This document shows positions 53,647 through 64,000 of a stretch of DNA of 64,000 nt, piece by piece. The stretch is taken from contig OU015568.1 in NCBI GenBank assembly GCA_907165135.1, positions 2,550,501 to 2,614,500 of the forward strand, written 5' to 3'. Every line of letters begins with the position of its first letter. Position 1 is the first letter of the stretch. A program made the translations under genes and the position numbers. The notes under the pieces were generated by a model that was not told where the DNA came from, did not search any database, and saw only the letters and a list, made by a program, of their open reading frames with translations. The stretch is from Oikopleura dioica (lineage: Eukaryota; Chordata; Appendicularia; Copelata; Oikopleuridae).

Positions 53647-55311
53647 TCAGCAAGTTTTGACCAGACAAGAATTGTCCCGAAGACAGAAAGAAACAGTACA
53701 GCGTAATTTTTGTGGCTCGTGATTTTTTTCTTGAAACGAAAACGATTTCCATCGTAATGTTTTTTGTCGCAGTGAGTTTTCCAGTTTGCCATTGACGATT
53801 CTAGCGGGGCAGCCATCACGAATAATTTCGAATTCTGCGATGGGAGGCTGTTTACTGTACATTAATGACTGGACGCAAAAATTCGAAATGACGTAAATAA
53901 TTCTCTCATAGGATCATTATTTCCTTGATTCATTATATATACAGCAGCCGGTTTTAAATCTAAATCTGTAGAAATGGAAAAATATGATGCTTTTGAGATT
54001 ATGAAAGCCCCCTTTCCTCCATTTTCAGACTCGACGTAGCAATTTTTCAGACTAAAATCTACAGGAAAATTCTTCCTGACGCTTTGGGCCCACTCCGTTT
54101 CCACTAGAATCTCATCGCCGAAGTGGAGCGGTTCTTCTCCAGACTCGCCGTTTTTGAACTTGAGACTGACTGATTTTTCCCAAGAGTAGATGGTTTGGTC
54201 TGATGAAGCAGAAAGGTCAGAGAGAGAATTGGAGAACATTCGTGAAGATTTTATCGTTGCCTAAAAATGACTTTTTGGCAATTGCCTTGAAGGGAGGAGT
54301 TGCGCGTCTATGACTGGCTCATGAAAGAGATACTGGTTTCTGATTGGCTTGGAGATTCCCCCAACCAAGATGATGGCACCTTCCTGTGATTTAAAATTGC
54401 AAGTTGTAGTCACTTGAGGTTTGAAATCTGACTGGAAAAAGACCTCTTTCTCATCATCAGTTGCTTTGATAACAAGTTGAAATCGAATATGGTCCCCAAC
54501 ATGTTCCGCTTGCATTCCACAGGCTCCGAGAGGAACAGTCAAGAGCCAGCCACTGTCAGTTTCAGTGGTTTTAGAATCCTTTTTGATGATTTCTTCAGCT
54601 TTATTTCAAGCGTCATGACTAGATCTAGTTAGAGCTCATGTAAATCGTGCCTGGCATACAAAATCGAAGTCCACGTCGAAGAGCTCTTTCCGTAGGAATA
54701 TGATCATTTCAGTAGGAGCACATTTAAGCTGGACGCAGCTTGGTTCAGCCAATTCGCATTGCTTGGTCATCGGATTTTTAGCCAGACATATAGTTAGAGC
54801 ACAGATGTTCATGGATTAAGAAGCTTAGCCGCTTAGTCTAAGCGTCATTAAGGCTAGGGTTGTCGATTTGGCCCAAAGCAGGGCTCATAAACTCTGGACG
54901 GCCCTAGCCTTAATACAAAATTCAAAATTTAACTTTTTCAATATTTAGAGCTTAGAGATAAGTTATCTCAGATAACCTTTGTCATCCTAGCAGCTCTGAA
55001 AATTATGGTTTCTCTAACTCTACCCAACAACTCTTCGATGCACCAGCACAAACGTCTTCTTTATCTTCCTCTTCTCTCAGATTCACCTGTTTCTGGCATT
55101 GATGGCCAATAATTTTCTTATTCCCAATAAACCCACTTTTACATCCACAAAAGAAAACAGGCCCCCTCGGAACACAAAAGCCATTTTTCCTGTCGCAAGT
55201 GTTTCTGCCATTTTGACACGGGTGATTCCAAATTTTCTGGCTTCCATGGCTGCCCATAAAGCTTCGAAAAGCAAGCGTCTCTTGTAGAAAAATCAAAAAA
55301 TAGAAAAACAT
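53647..55311 (-). CDS. EGF-like plus ZP-domain protein
   Basis: Minus-strand blocks: 55311 to about 55010 (signal peptide MFFYFLIFLQETLAF, then an EGF-like unit CQNGRNTCDRKNGFC ending CKSGFIGNKK), about 54812-54650, 54590-54310, about 54250-53893 and 53854-53647. The ZP pattern is good: ZP-N with CVQLKCAPTEMIIFLRKELF and WLLTVPLGACGMQAEHVGDH; ZP-C with EPLHFGDEILVETEW, SLKNCYVES, DGCPARI and LRCTVSFC. ZP proteins polymerise into extracellular filaments. A C-terminal membrane anchor or furin site is not seen, so the last part may be incomplete. Exon joins near 54600-55000 are not resolved and a small repeat lies there. Confidence 0.68.
54852..54909. mobile_element. Tiny TTAA-flanked inverted repeat
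   Basis: 58 bp with inverted ends GGCTAGGG and CCCTAGCC, bordered on both sides by TTAA (54848-54851 and 54910-54913). It lies between exons of the ZP gene. It may be a remnant of a TTAA-type MITE or a simple palindrome. Confidence 0.45.
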
Positions 55312-56138
55312 ACTCACTGTTCTTTCAAAACGTGAATTGTAAATGCTAGTGAAGCGTTGTTTTACATTGAATATTTTGAGTGTGGGAAAGTCTCTTGCCG
55401 CTGGGGTCAATTTTTGTGGTTGATTCAAATTGAAAACTGAAAATAAATAGGTCGCTTCTGATATGTTTCAATTTTTTTTCACAAAATTTATTTTTTTTTA
55501 CAATTTTTAAATAAAACAAACAAATGCAAAATGACAGTTTTAGCAGCAAAATAAAGCGTTTTTTCAAAATTTTGGGACATTTAAGAGTTTAAAGACTCAT
55601 TAAATAATTCATGTGTCGTTTTCTTCTCCTCATGGCTAGGTGCTTTATCGTTCGTTTTCCATCTGTTGGAGTTCCGGCCATTTCCGGTCTAAGATTAAAT
55701 TTCCAAGATGCGACCAAAGGGAAAAGGAGAAAGATTATTTGGAAGATTTTCATTTTGAAATTTTAAGTTTAGCAATTATTTGTTACTGAGATGGGGAGAC
55801 TCGAGACGAGGGTGGTTTTATCATGGTCGGAGAAGCACTGGACAGGAGTTCTGCGGGCAGCGATTTTCCAGGAGGGGGACGGAATCGAGAGCGCGCTTTC
55901 GATAAAACTATGAATTGGAGGATTCGCGCAACGGGGGGAATTAGCGGGGATGTCTAGAAACTGGAGGCAGAATCCATTCTCGATGGGCGATTTTGAAGTC
56001 TTTACAGTTTATTTTCAGTAAAATCTTTGGACAAAAGTGCTTTTCGTAGCTGATTCTTCATAAATATCAAATTTTGTACATGTGATGAATGTCATAATTT
56101 TCTTCTTCTATTTTCAAAATTTCAACTCAAACTGTACA
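55312..56138. other. Intergenic, no gene supported
   Basis: AT-rich with T and A runs near 55470-55520. A minus-strand frame at about 55346-55567 is Lys/Phe rich and has no features. The 55790-55960 part is richer in G+C without a recognisable element. Confidence 0.4.
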
Positions 56139-58470
56139 TCAATTGGCAATTACGTGATCGGTTCGTTTGAAGTTTTCCACGGCTTGATGCGTGGCCGCCG
56201 CGACAGCTTGTCCTCCAAAGACGTAAAAATTATCTAAGAATAAATTAACATATTTTTTCAGACGTCATTTTTGAAATATATTCCGTAAGAAAAAGGTCTC
56301 TTTTGACTACCAGATAATCAAAGAAACGCCTTTTGTTAGGTACCTATTGAGTTTTTGTTGTTAACTCTTCGTTGATAGACTAAATTGAAGCTCCAAGTGG
56401 AGATTTGTGAGTATAAAAAGACGTCCGATTGGAAGCAAAGCTCTTGCTCTGAAGTCGAGAGGACATCGTGGATATCACTTTTTCGGATTCCCGTTTCTTC
56501 CAAATACGGCAAAAGATCTGAAGAAAAAGCTCATTCTAGCACCCATTACTTGTCCGATCTTACCAACGCTGGACAAAGAAGTAAGCCCAACTTCCTTAAT
56601 CGCATCAATCAGCTTGCTCCTCATGATCTGTTCGTCCATCGGCGCCGCAATATATACAATCATGTCCTTGAGGAGGACTCAATTTAAGAAAACCCAATTT
56701 GTAAACAAGCATGTACCTGTTTGAGAGCGTTCCGAACTCCGCGGAGGAAGATTCGGAAATTATCTGCAGCCAGCTCGGGGTTCTCCAGCATTTGCGCCAC
56801 GTTTCGGCAGCTCTTATCTGCTTGACCATCTGGAAGCTGAAAAAAGATTTTTTAAAATATAGAATCATAATATACTTTTTCAAAAAAAAAAAGATAAGCA
56901 AAGGATGAGACGTAGGATGAGATAATCTGTCTTAAAAACGTCGTCATTCAATATGGAATTGAGGCATTGAATTATTATACAACGTTAATCTCATGGAAAG
57001 AAAATGCCCCCTTGCTGGGTTCATTCGAAGCACAAGGTGTTTATGCGGTTTACGTACTCGATCGCAGTGGAGCAACCAATCACGCTGGTCGTATCTCCAG
57101 TGGACTGAAATCAGCGGCTTTCCTGCGGCTTTTTCTGCGATGAATTTCTTCACGACATTTTGGAATGCTTCCGGGCGCTAGAATCGAAATAGTAGAAAGT
57201 GGCGGCTTTTGAATTTTCTTACCTGAACGTATTTGACAATATCCATCGCCAATTGTCTGTCCCCACCGTCGTTTTTATGCAACAAGTGGCTCATGACCGC
57301 GCTTCGGAAATTTGAGATTGTATGAAATGGCATAAACCACAAAACACAGGCGCCGGAATTCTGATCGTTGAAGGTTTCGACTAGATCGACGGCAGCTGTA
57401 GACCGGACTTGAAACTTTCCAGTCAAGTCGGCAGGATAAGTGGGGATGTCCTCGAAGACTTTGCAGACAGTCGTCTGAAAAAAATCAATTTACAGGGGCA
57501 CGGAAACATGAAGCTTACCGAATACCAGTTCTCCAGTCCCGTCAGCATCTGGAACGTCTTGTATCTCTTCTGAAGCGAAATGCCACAGGTAAGGGTTTTG
57601 GGATTCGAACCCCACCAAACTGTGTCCAGTTTTGGGCATTTTTCTTGAATTTGTTCTGTGTCGCAAAAAGTGACGAACTCAGACAACTTCTTTCGATTGA
57701 TTCGGAGATCTGCCGAAATTGAGCTGGAAAGGGCTTCGTCGGTTTTGTGGCGGAAAAAGGGAGGAATGCACATTGTTCTAAAAGAGGGGTTAGATGAAGA
57801 TGGGATTAAGGAATTTTAACCTGTTGAGTTTTATGGCGAGAAAAACCGACTCGAGGAAGCCTTCGAGCTGATTATTCGGGCCCATTGAGAGAAAAGGGAT
57901 GAAGAATCGATTCGGGTCTGTCCTGTGAATCGGTCCATCGCTTTGGCCTTGTTCTACTGGAAGATCATCTTGATAAGACTCGACAACGTCAGGAACGATC
58001 GCCTCCGGAACCGTGGTTGGAACAAAGTTCGCGATGTTTTGAGTTTGAAGCAGCGCTGGACGACGATTTTCCCGAGGAACATAGCTTGAAGACACAGGTT
58101 AGGAATAATGCTATTAAGGTTATTTATTTTTATACCCGTCTTTTGCGTAGTCACGTGGGTCGGTCCGGCTCTGCTGCGAGAGGTAGTTGAGCGTGTCCAG
58201 ATGAATCTGAAGATGCCCAGATGATTTTTTTAGAAAAGACGCGAAAAAGGGCGACTATCTCTTATAAAAGTTTCATTAAATAAAGGTATAAAACGCGTGT
58301 ATTATCACTTGAAACCCTTAATTCCGGCACGTTGAAGCGCGTTTGAACACTTGACTTACCCAAACACCAAGAACGGTGAGCACTGCAGCGACCATTCTGA
58401 TCGTTGCGACGCCCATTCCGACCAGTGACTGTAACCCGCTGAAAACTTTCAGACCATCAAGCATTCCCAT
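56139..58470 (-). CDS. Type II O-fucosyltransferase-like protein
   Basis: Minus-strand exons start at ATG 58470 and end at TGA 56139; the best-fixed ones are 56717-56836, 56564-56666, 56344-56517 and 56139-56233. An N-terminal helix (VGMGVATIRMVAAVLTVLGV) after MGMLDGLK predicts a Golgi/ER type II anchor. A Pro/Val-rich stem follows. The catalytic part contains PLISVHWRYDQRDWLLHC, GACVLWFMPFHTISNF, DMIVYIAAPMDEQIM and SDVFLYSQISTWSFNLVYQR, the order seen in GDP-fucose O-fucosyltransferase-like proteins (a His-x-Arg block, then an A-x-D-E block, then a Ser/Trp-Ser block). The reaction would be transfer of fucose to Ser/Thr; the exact family is not certain. The join around 57033 is weak. Confidence 0.65.
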
Positions 58471-59342
58471 TCTTTCAATCTTTTTTCTTTTTTCTCTTTT
58501 CTCTTTTAAAATCAGTTTTGTGGTATTTTCAATTTGAATTCTCTTCGATGATCTCAATTGATTTTTTCACAAAAAAAGAAATATTTCAATTTCGACTCAA
58601 AAAATAATTTTTCGACACAAAAAATTGCGATTGCGAAATAAGTCAAATAGCAACATTTTCTAGCGTGTTTTTATGGAGAAATCTTCATGAGAAAGATTTT
58701 TTTTATCGAAAAAGAGTCTCTTTTGATAAAATAAGAACCGTATTTTCTCGCGCTAGAATTTCTATTTTCTCTTTTTTTCTGAGTCAATCTGCCCGGGCCC
58801 TGGTGTGTTGAGCCGTATGGGATGAGCTTCTGCCCGGGGCAATTTCGCGAATTATCAACCTTCCAGATTCAGCCAAAATAATTATCAACCCAAATCGGCC
58901 AAAAAAGGCCACCGATCGTTACATTATCAAAAAACATGCGCGGCGACGTGTACCTAGCGGCGCAGAATTTTAGAATTAGCGTTTTCGCGATCTAGCGAAC
59001 ATCGCAAAATTTTCAAATTTGGAAAGAGCACCTGCAATTTTCGTGCGGTCAATTATGGAATTTTCTAAAAGCTTCGAAAATGGTCAAATTCAACATCATT
59101 TTCACCGAACATTGATTGGAACTGTTATTTTTATTAAAAGGAAATATCGAAATTGGACTTAGAAATTAAATATAATCCTGAGTTTAACCCTTAAATTCAA
59201 GGATCAATCCTCCAAATAGGCAAATTAAGGGTCTAACTCACGTTTTAATTGAGAATTTTATGGTCAAATAAGGCTAATCAGAAGCCCAAAAAGTATTTTA
59301 ATCGTCCTTCTCACCCTTAATCAATCTATTTTTCAATAATTT
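58471..59342. other. Intergenic with a GC-rich inverted word pair
   Basis: Contains GCCCGGGCCC (58791) and GCCCGGGGC (58832), weakly inverted around a short loop. The rest is AT-rich. No gene is supported. Confidence 0.4.
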
Positions 59343-60170
59343 TCAGCGGGTTTCCTTAATCCTTCTGGGCAAGATCGCCCCCGTCTTCAACAAATTGCCG
59401 ATGCCCGTAATTTTGGCAAGAATGACCACCCCAGCAGCGAGGAAGATGTGAGGATTAATTCTCTTTCTTCTTTTTTCTTCTCTTTTCGTTCTTATTGCTC
59501 GGAAATTTTCTTCGGCGGAAAATCGACATGTCCTCGGTGGTGCGCCATTCAGCACCTAAATTTTTACACGCTTAATTACTGTCAGAATGGTAATTGCTTT
59601 CCAAAAGAAAATGGCCTGTCAAAAAGTGAATTTGTTTGGCAGCCGAAATTTTTTCAACCTCTCCAAAACGACCAAGCTTGTCAAAATTTTGAATAAAAAA
59701 GAGCCCAAATACAGTAGAAAAAATGACTTTTACTTGTTCCAAGGCAAACTGTAGATCAGGGCCAGGGTTCAAACCTGTGTTAAAACCTGAGTCAGGAAGC
59801 CTGACTCAGGCTTCGTGTGAATTTCAAAATGAGTTCAAATTATGATTTGGCGAAGCCGCTTTGCGGCTTCATTTTTAATTTTAAGATCCTGACTCATGAT
59901 TTTACACAGATTCTTGAGGCTAACGACAGGCTAAGATAAACTGTAAATCCGACAAAGCCGATTAAAAAAGACGAAAATTCTAAAAAAGTCGATTCGCAAA
60001 GCGAAAAAATTGATGAAAATGAAGAGTCGGAGGATGGGTTTTTAAGCTTATCCCTTAGCTTGTCAAAACAGCGCTTCAACTCGCCGTTGTCCAAACAAGA
60101 TCGCAGCGGATAATGACTTGATTCAATGTCCTCCCGCAATAAACTTGACGGCAGCTGATTCGATTTTCTT
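59343..60170 (-). CDS. Possible uncharacterised minus-strand gene
   Basis: The last exon, about 59556-59343, begins after an acceptor (AATTTAG) and encodes a basic stretch followed by a hydrophobic helix (IFLAAGVVILAKITGIGNLL) and a stop. An upstream block near 60170-59895 (LREDIESSHYPLRSC, NGELKRCFDKLRDKLKN, then a hydrophobic FLIGFVGFTVYLSLSL) could belong to it. The connection is unproven and the intervening repeat at 59778-59880 would lie in an intron. No family is recognised. Confidence 0.3.
59778..59880. repeat. Dispersed hairpin repeat, copy 3
   Basis: Holds AACCTGAGTCAGG, CCTGACTCAGGCTTCG and GCGAAGCCGCTTTGCGGCTT, the same two palindrome types as at 255-395 and 6622-6745, in a different order. 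Confidence 0.55.
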
Positions 60171-61178
60171 CAGTCCCTGGTGAACGTGACTTTCCGCTTC
60201 TTTTGCTTCAAGAACTCGAAAAACACTTTTTCTTTAATGGAAGCTTTTTTTGTTGGTGCTAAGTAGAACGCTGAGTTTTGGGTGACAACCGTTTAGAATG
60301 CGCGGCACGTAATCGCTCAACCACATTCACGAAAGTTTTTTTCTCTCCTTTCTTATCGGACCAGCGTCTTATCGCTCTCGGAGCAACGAGTCAGTGGGAC
60401 TCTGCGCTAATCCAATTAAAGGAAAACGTACGGAGAAGTACAAAGAAGGTTTATTACTTTTTGAGTTACTTTTCGAGTCGAAAATTTTTTTGTTAAAAAA
60501 GAGCGCCCTTGTTTATGCTTCCTATTCTTGCAAAAGCCCCCTTGTTCATCTTTGGCCACGTAGCCTTAAAAATCAAATTCAAAATCAAGCGTAATTTCTT
60601 CACTCTAAAAAAGTCTCGTCGTCCATCAAAGTCTGATCCTCGCTGAATCCGAGAATTACTCAAAAATGCGCGTAATCTCCGCTCGCTTTTTGCAACGTTC
60701 CACGTAGTCCAGTTTCATGTCTTCAAAAATTCAAAATAAAGAATCGAGTAGATTAGAAGATGCCGGAAACTAACACTTTTTTTTGCTTGTTTTCTGTTTG
60801 AGATCATTTCAATTTTAAGAAAGCCGGGTTAGGAGAGGTTGAAGAGAGAACCAAGATTCTAGCTCTCGAAAAACATGTTGAGGAGAGAAATTAAGGGACA
60901 GAGGGCTGTTAACAAGGCTGCTAAGTGCTCGTTAAGAGTGTAGAATGAGTTTTTCAAACGGAAAAATGCATTTATTGAGGAGGAAAAGGCTCGTCCCGAC
61001 AAAAAATTCTCGCGAAAATTCGATCATCGGCGATGATTCATCGCTAATAATTTTTCAGAAATCTTATTGGCTTATTAACAAAATCCGTTAGTTTGATTGG
61101 TTTAAAATTTGAACAAATTTTCTGTCAAAAATACCGCGATTTTTGGTCGAGTCGAGGCTTTTTCCTTCTTTTTGGCTA

Positions 61179-61326
61179 CTCCCGCATTTCCCAAAATCCT
61201 GGATTTCCCAAATCCCGCATTTCCCAAAATCCTGAATCGGCAGAATCCTGATTTGGCGATTTGAGAAATTCAGGATTTTGAGAAATCCAGGATCTGGGAA
61301 ATCCAGGATTTTGGGAAATGCGGGAG
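61179..61326. repeat. Inverted repeat of a CCTGGATTTCCC unit
   Basis: The left arm CTCCCGCATTTCCCAAAATC (continuing through CCTGGATTTCCCA) returns inverted at the right end. Between them the word AATCC(T)G(G/A)ATTT recurs in both directions, so the whole 148 bp is built from a short degenerate unit. Confidence 0.7.
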
Positions 61327-62809
61327 CAGCCCTTCTTTTTTTATGAAATCAAAGGAATGGGCTTTTCAAAGAAAAAATCTAAGTATTTGCATTTCAGCAT
61401 AAATACAAGCTCAAAAGTTTCTAATCAGAAAGCATGTAAAAAATACTCCAAAAATAGGAAATTGTTTTTATTGCAAATTCTCCACTTCAGATCACACGCG
61501 CTTTTTACTTCATATTTTATTTATCCATCGCTGCTATGAACATGTGTCGCTCTCCTTATCAACGAGGCTCAAGTATAAGACTACATAATTCCCGCTGTCT
61601 TCAAGGGTCCGCCCTTGCATTATTCACTTACTGATAAGAAATCGCTTCCGAGTTAAAAAGGCGTCTTCAGCAAAATTCTCTCTCTGGAAAATAGTAAACG
61701 AAGTTAATTATCGTCAGGAGGGTCCTTAAGCGGCCGGAAAGCTGACTTTTCTATTTTTCAACACTGAAAAGTGCCCCTGGTAATTTCAAAAACGCACACG
61801 CGATCCGCGATCGTGGTGGTGCTGGGCAGCGGAAAATGAAAATTTCTGCCGCGGGCGGATTCGGACCGCTCAACGGTGTTTTTTCGCGGTGGAGCTTCTT
61901 TGGAAGATTTCGAAACGAAATTCTACCGCACCGCCTGGGCGGCGATTTCAAAATTCAGAGTGCTCCAAATCGCATTATTCTGAGCTCCAGCAGGAGGAGG
62001 AGGACCTTCGAATCATTTGAATAAGGAGGTCGCTTCTTTCTTCAAAATCAAGTCAGCCTCGTTGTTTGAAATGAAATGTAAGAAAATTAAAATTTTTATA
62101 AGCAATTAGTTGAAAAAAGGAAGAAAAAGTCGATGCAATTATTTTTATAAAATTCTTGTCAAACCTCAGACCAATCAGATTGCCGCGTTCGCCCTGACGG
62201 CCAATCAAATTTTGTTAAAAATTGTCTCAAAATTCGACCCGCTATACAGTATAGCCTATACTTGATTCTCAAGAATTATTCAATAAATAGCAATTAAAAG
62301 ATTCTGAAATACTTGTTGCCCTCAAAAATGCGCTCGCGAAAATATTATCGACTTTAATTTTTGACAAATAATTACTCAAGAATTCTCGTCGAAAAATGTG
62401 GGGCGTTGGCAAAGTCCTGCTTACGTCAAACACAAGTCATATCGTCTTTCTTCTCTTATCTTGTTTTGAGATACAAGCGTTTTCCATGTTAGAGCTCAAG
62501 TTCTATTCGCTCGATAAAAGTGTGTTTTGTAATTACAGGATCTGATTATACAGTTCATTCGAGCATCTTCTTGGACCTTCACTTCTCGAGCCCTGAAAAC
62601 TGATGTTCATGCATTTTCTCAAGGTCATGTAGCAGTTTTATGTTGTTAGTAAGGTGACATCTAGGTATAGACAGGGTTAGTGAAAGTTAGTTACCATAGA
62701 GTTGAACGCTTTAGGGAGAAGGCCTCCGATCCGCTTCCCCGTTTCCCGCGCAGATCACTCTCGGGGAAGTCTTGAAATTTTCCTTAGCGCCTGGTTTGCG
62801 CTTGAGGAG

Positions 62810-62965
62810 AATCTCGAGATTCTGAAGATGTGAATCTCGAGATTTTCTGATGATTCGGCCAATCAGAGAGCCGACAAGGATTTTTGCAATGACTAGGTGC
62901 TCTTGCCGCGAAATTGCGCGCGCTCCAGATTGAGCGACGCTCAGGGCCAGCGTCGCTCAGATTCT
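62810..62965. repeat. Cluster of short perfect hairpins
   Basis: GAATCTCGAGATTC occurs at about 62812 and almost again at about 62831. Further on, GAGCGACGCT (62933) and AGCGTCGCTC (62950) form a tight stem around a short loop. A CCAATCAG box (62860) lies between. It could be regulatory or repeat-derived. Confidence 0.5.
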
Positions 62966-63322
62966 CCAATCTCCCTTTAGAGCTCAACTCCATGGTAGAT
63001 TAGTGAAGTTGACATGCTCTCTCTACCTGTAATATGACTGAAGCTGTTTTTGGATTATTCGTATTCTAAAAAAAATTCTCAATAAAGAAGAATCAACGTT
63101 GGTTTTCTGAGAAAGTTACGTTGTTTTTGCTACTAAAACAGGAACCATAATAAAAAGTTCAAAAGATGTAAACAAATTTTTTTCCAATTCATAAGCTATT
63201 TGACTTACTATGACTATCTACAATCGCAAACTTAATAGTTTTGTCGCACTTACACATATTTAACCGTTGAAAATCATTATGAGATCAATAGTGAATAAAG
63301 TATCTCATTATAAGTAACTTAC

Positions 63323-64000
63323 AATTGAGTTCCTTACTGATCTTCTCCGAATCTTGTCTTTGAAAAAACTTCTGAACTCCGAAGTCAGTATTCCCCAAAA
63401 AAGCGTCATGAAAATCCCTGAAAGAAAAATATTTTATCTTCGCCTACCTAAGAGTAAGAGTACCTTGAGTGCTTTCGAGAATATTGATAAACGCACTCCA
63501 CCACCGAGCGTCAAAATGAAAGAAAACAACCAAATGAACGATTCCAAATAAAACGATCAAGCTCAAAACGCTCTTTGCGTTCTTGAGAAAGATTTCAGAC
63601 CGGCAGCGATTCACGCGTAACGATAGTCTTGTTATATTGATGAGAAGAGTAATGAGCGCCAGGAAACCAGTGCAAAGCATGAGATCTAGAATTATTTGCC
63701 GAAGGCTTGGGGAAAGATAAGCTTACTGATCGGAAGGAAATTAAGGAATAAATCGCATTTGACATTTCCATCCAGGGAGCATTTTGATAAAACAAGAGTA
63801 TCCTCTGTTGGTGCCTTTTTATGGGTTTTTATGGGGGCTTGGAAAAACTAGCAATAATAGAACAGAAAGCCTAAAGAAAGAAAGAACCCATCCCAGAATA
63901 TAGCAAATATATTTCCCAACAGTCAGTGCTGCCGGCACCAACCATCCAATCAGAAGAATCAAGATGTTCCGGACCTCCGATTCTTCGAAAATACTAAAGT
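63323..64000 (-). CDS. Class B/adhesion-type GPCR, truncated by window end
   Basis: Minus-strand exons 63727 to about 63780, 63464-63685 and 63323-63417, plus a block running off the right edge, encode helices 4-7. Helix 4 is ILILLIGWLVPAALTV, with the GWxxP motif of secretin/adhesion receptors. The second outer loop has a cysteine (KCSLDGNVKC). Helix 5 is LMLCTGFLALITLLINITR, helix 6 SVLSLIVLFGIVHLVVFF, and helix 7 TQGIFMTLFWGILTSEF followed by a basic RRR cluster. These receptors signal through heterotrimeric G proteins. The N-terminal half is beyond the window, and a cytoplasmic tail exon after 63323 was not found. Other 7TM classes fit less well. Confidence 0.75.

Larger units (their letters stand above)
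60171..63322. other. Gene-poor region with several hairpins
   Basis: About 3 kb without a gene that I can support. It holds the inverted repeat at 61179-61326, palindromic words such as CTATACAGTATAG (62240), and the hairpins at 62810-62965. Frames such as 60278-60496 and 61836-62024 have no domain, signal or intron evidence. Confidence 0.45.

Noticed and set aside
54261-54310. In-frame TAG inside the ZP gene at about 54263
   Set aside because: A GT-AG intron starting at GTCATA (near 54312) and ending TTTTTAG removes it in phase 0.
61836-62024. Short GC-rich plus-strand frame as a gene
   Set aside because: No signal peptide, intron partner or motif; composition alone explains the open frame.
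1-64000. CRISPR arrays, bacterial operons, phage genes
   Set aside because: No regularly spaced identical repeats, no Shine-Dalgarno-led gene strings; all supported genes have short spliceosomal introns.

Overview
The window looks like nuclear DNA of a very compact animal genome, most probably an appendicularian tunicate such as Oikopleura dioica. The reasons are: about 28 genes in 64 kb; introns mostly 30-90 bp; several reading frames that only join across GA-AG (and one GC-AG) introns, a known oddity of larvacean genes; an AAC-CCT (TTAGGG-type) telomere-like tract; and a chordate gene set (supervillin, claudin, SLC22, LPCAT, essential myosin light chain, C1q, ZP, C-type lectin, class B GPCR). 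The species call is inference; no marker gene proves it. All exon joins below were made by eye from reading frame and splice signals.

Layout. 1-3.6 kb: a broken Golgi sulfotransferase gene split by a hAT-like element that itself carries a TTAA-flanked element. 4.4-5.6 kb: a coiled-coil RING gene. 7.3-8.6 kb: a TATA-driven secreted PLA2-fold protein without the catalytic His-Asp. 10.2-13.7 kb: supervillin-like actin regulator, telomere-like repeats in its first intron. 14.4-16.6 kb: an SLC22-like transporter. 17.1-18.2 kb: a membrane RING gene. 18.7-22.6 kb, minus strand: a claudin-like gene and an unusual kinase gene whose last exons look like a papain-like peptidase. 22.9-25.4 kb: a four-CTLD lectin with a membrane anchor. 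26.0-28.6 kb: essential myosin light chain (minus) and an LPCAT-like acyltransferase (plus), divergent. 28.7-35.2 kb, minus: EGF and cysteine-repeat genes with a recurring Cys/Trp domain that I do not recognise.

35-45 kb: small secreted proteins, a membrane mucin with a lectin-like end, a His-rich multi-pass membrane protein with two possible last exons, and a secreted Cys-rich protein. 45-49 kb: an uncharacterised gene ending tail-to-tail with an EGF/coiled-coil/C1q gene, which shares a 67-bp divergent promoter region with a small gene. 50.2-51.2 kb: chymotrypsin-like protease. 51.3-52.1 kb: a long foldback element. 52.4-58.5 kb: two small genes, an EGF+ZP gene, and an O-fucosyltransferase-like gene. 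59-63 kb is poor in genes and holds several hairpins. The end carries a class B/adhesion-type GPCR that runs off the window.

Many genes encode secreted, membrane or Golgi proteins (lectins, mucin, EGF, ZP, C1q, CUB-like, protease, sulfo- and fucosyltransferase-like), but they are separate transcription units on both strands, and I see no operon linking them.
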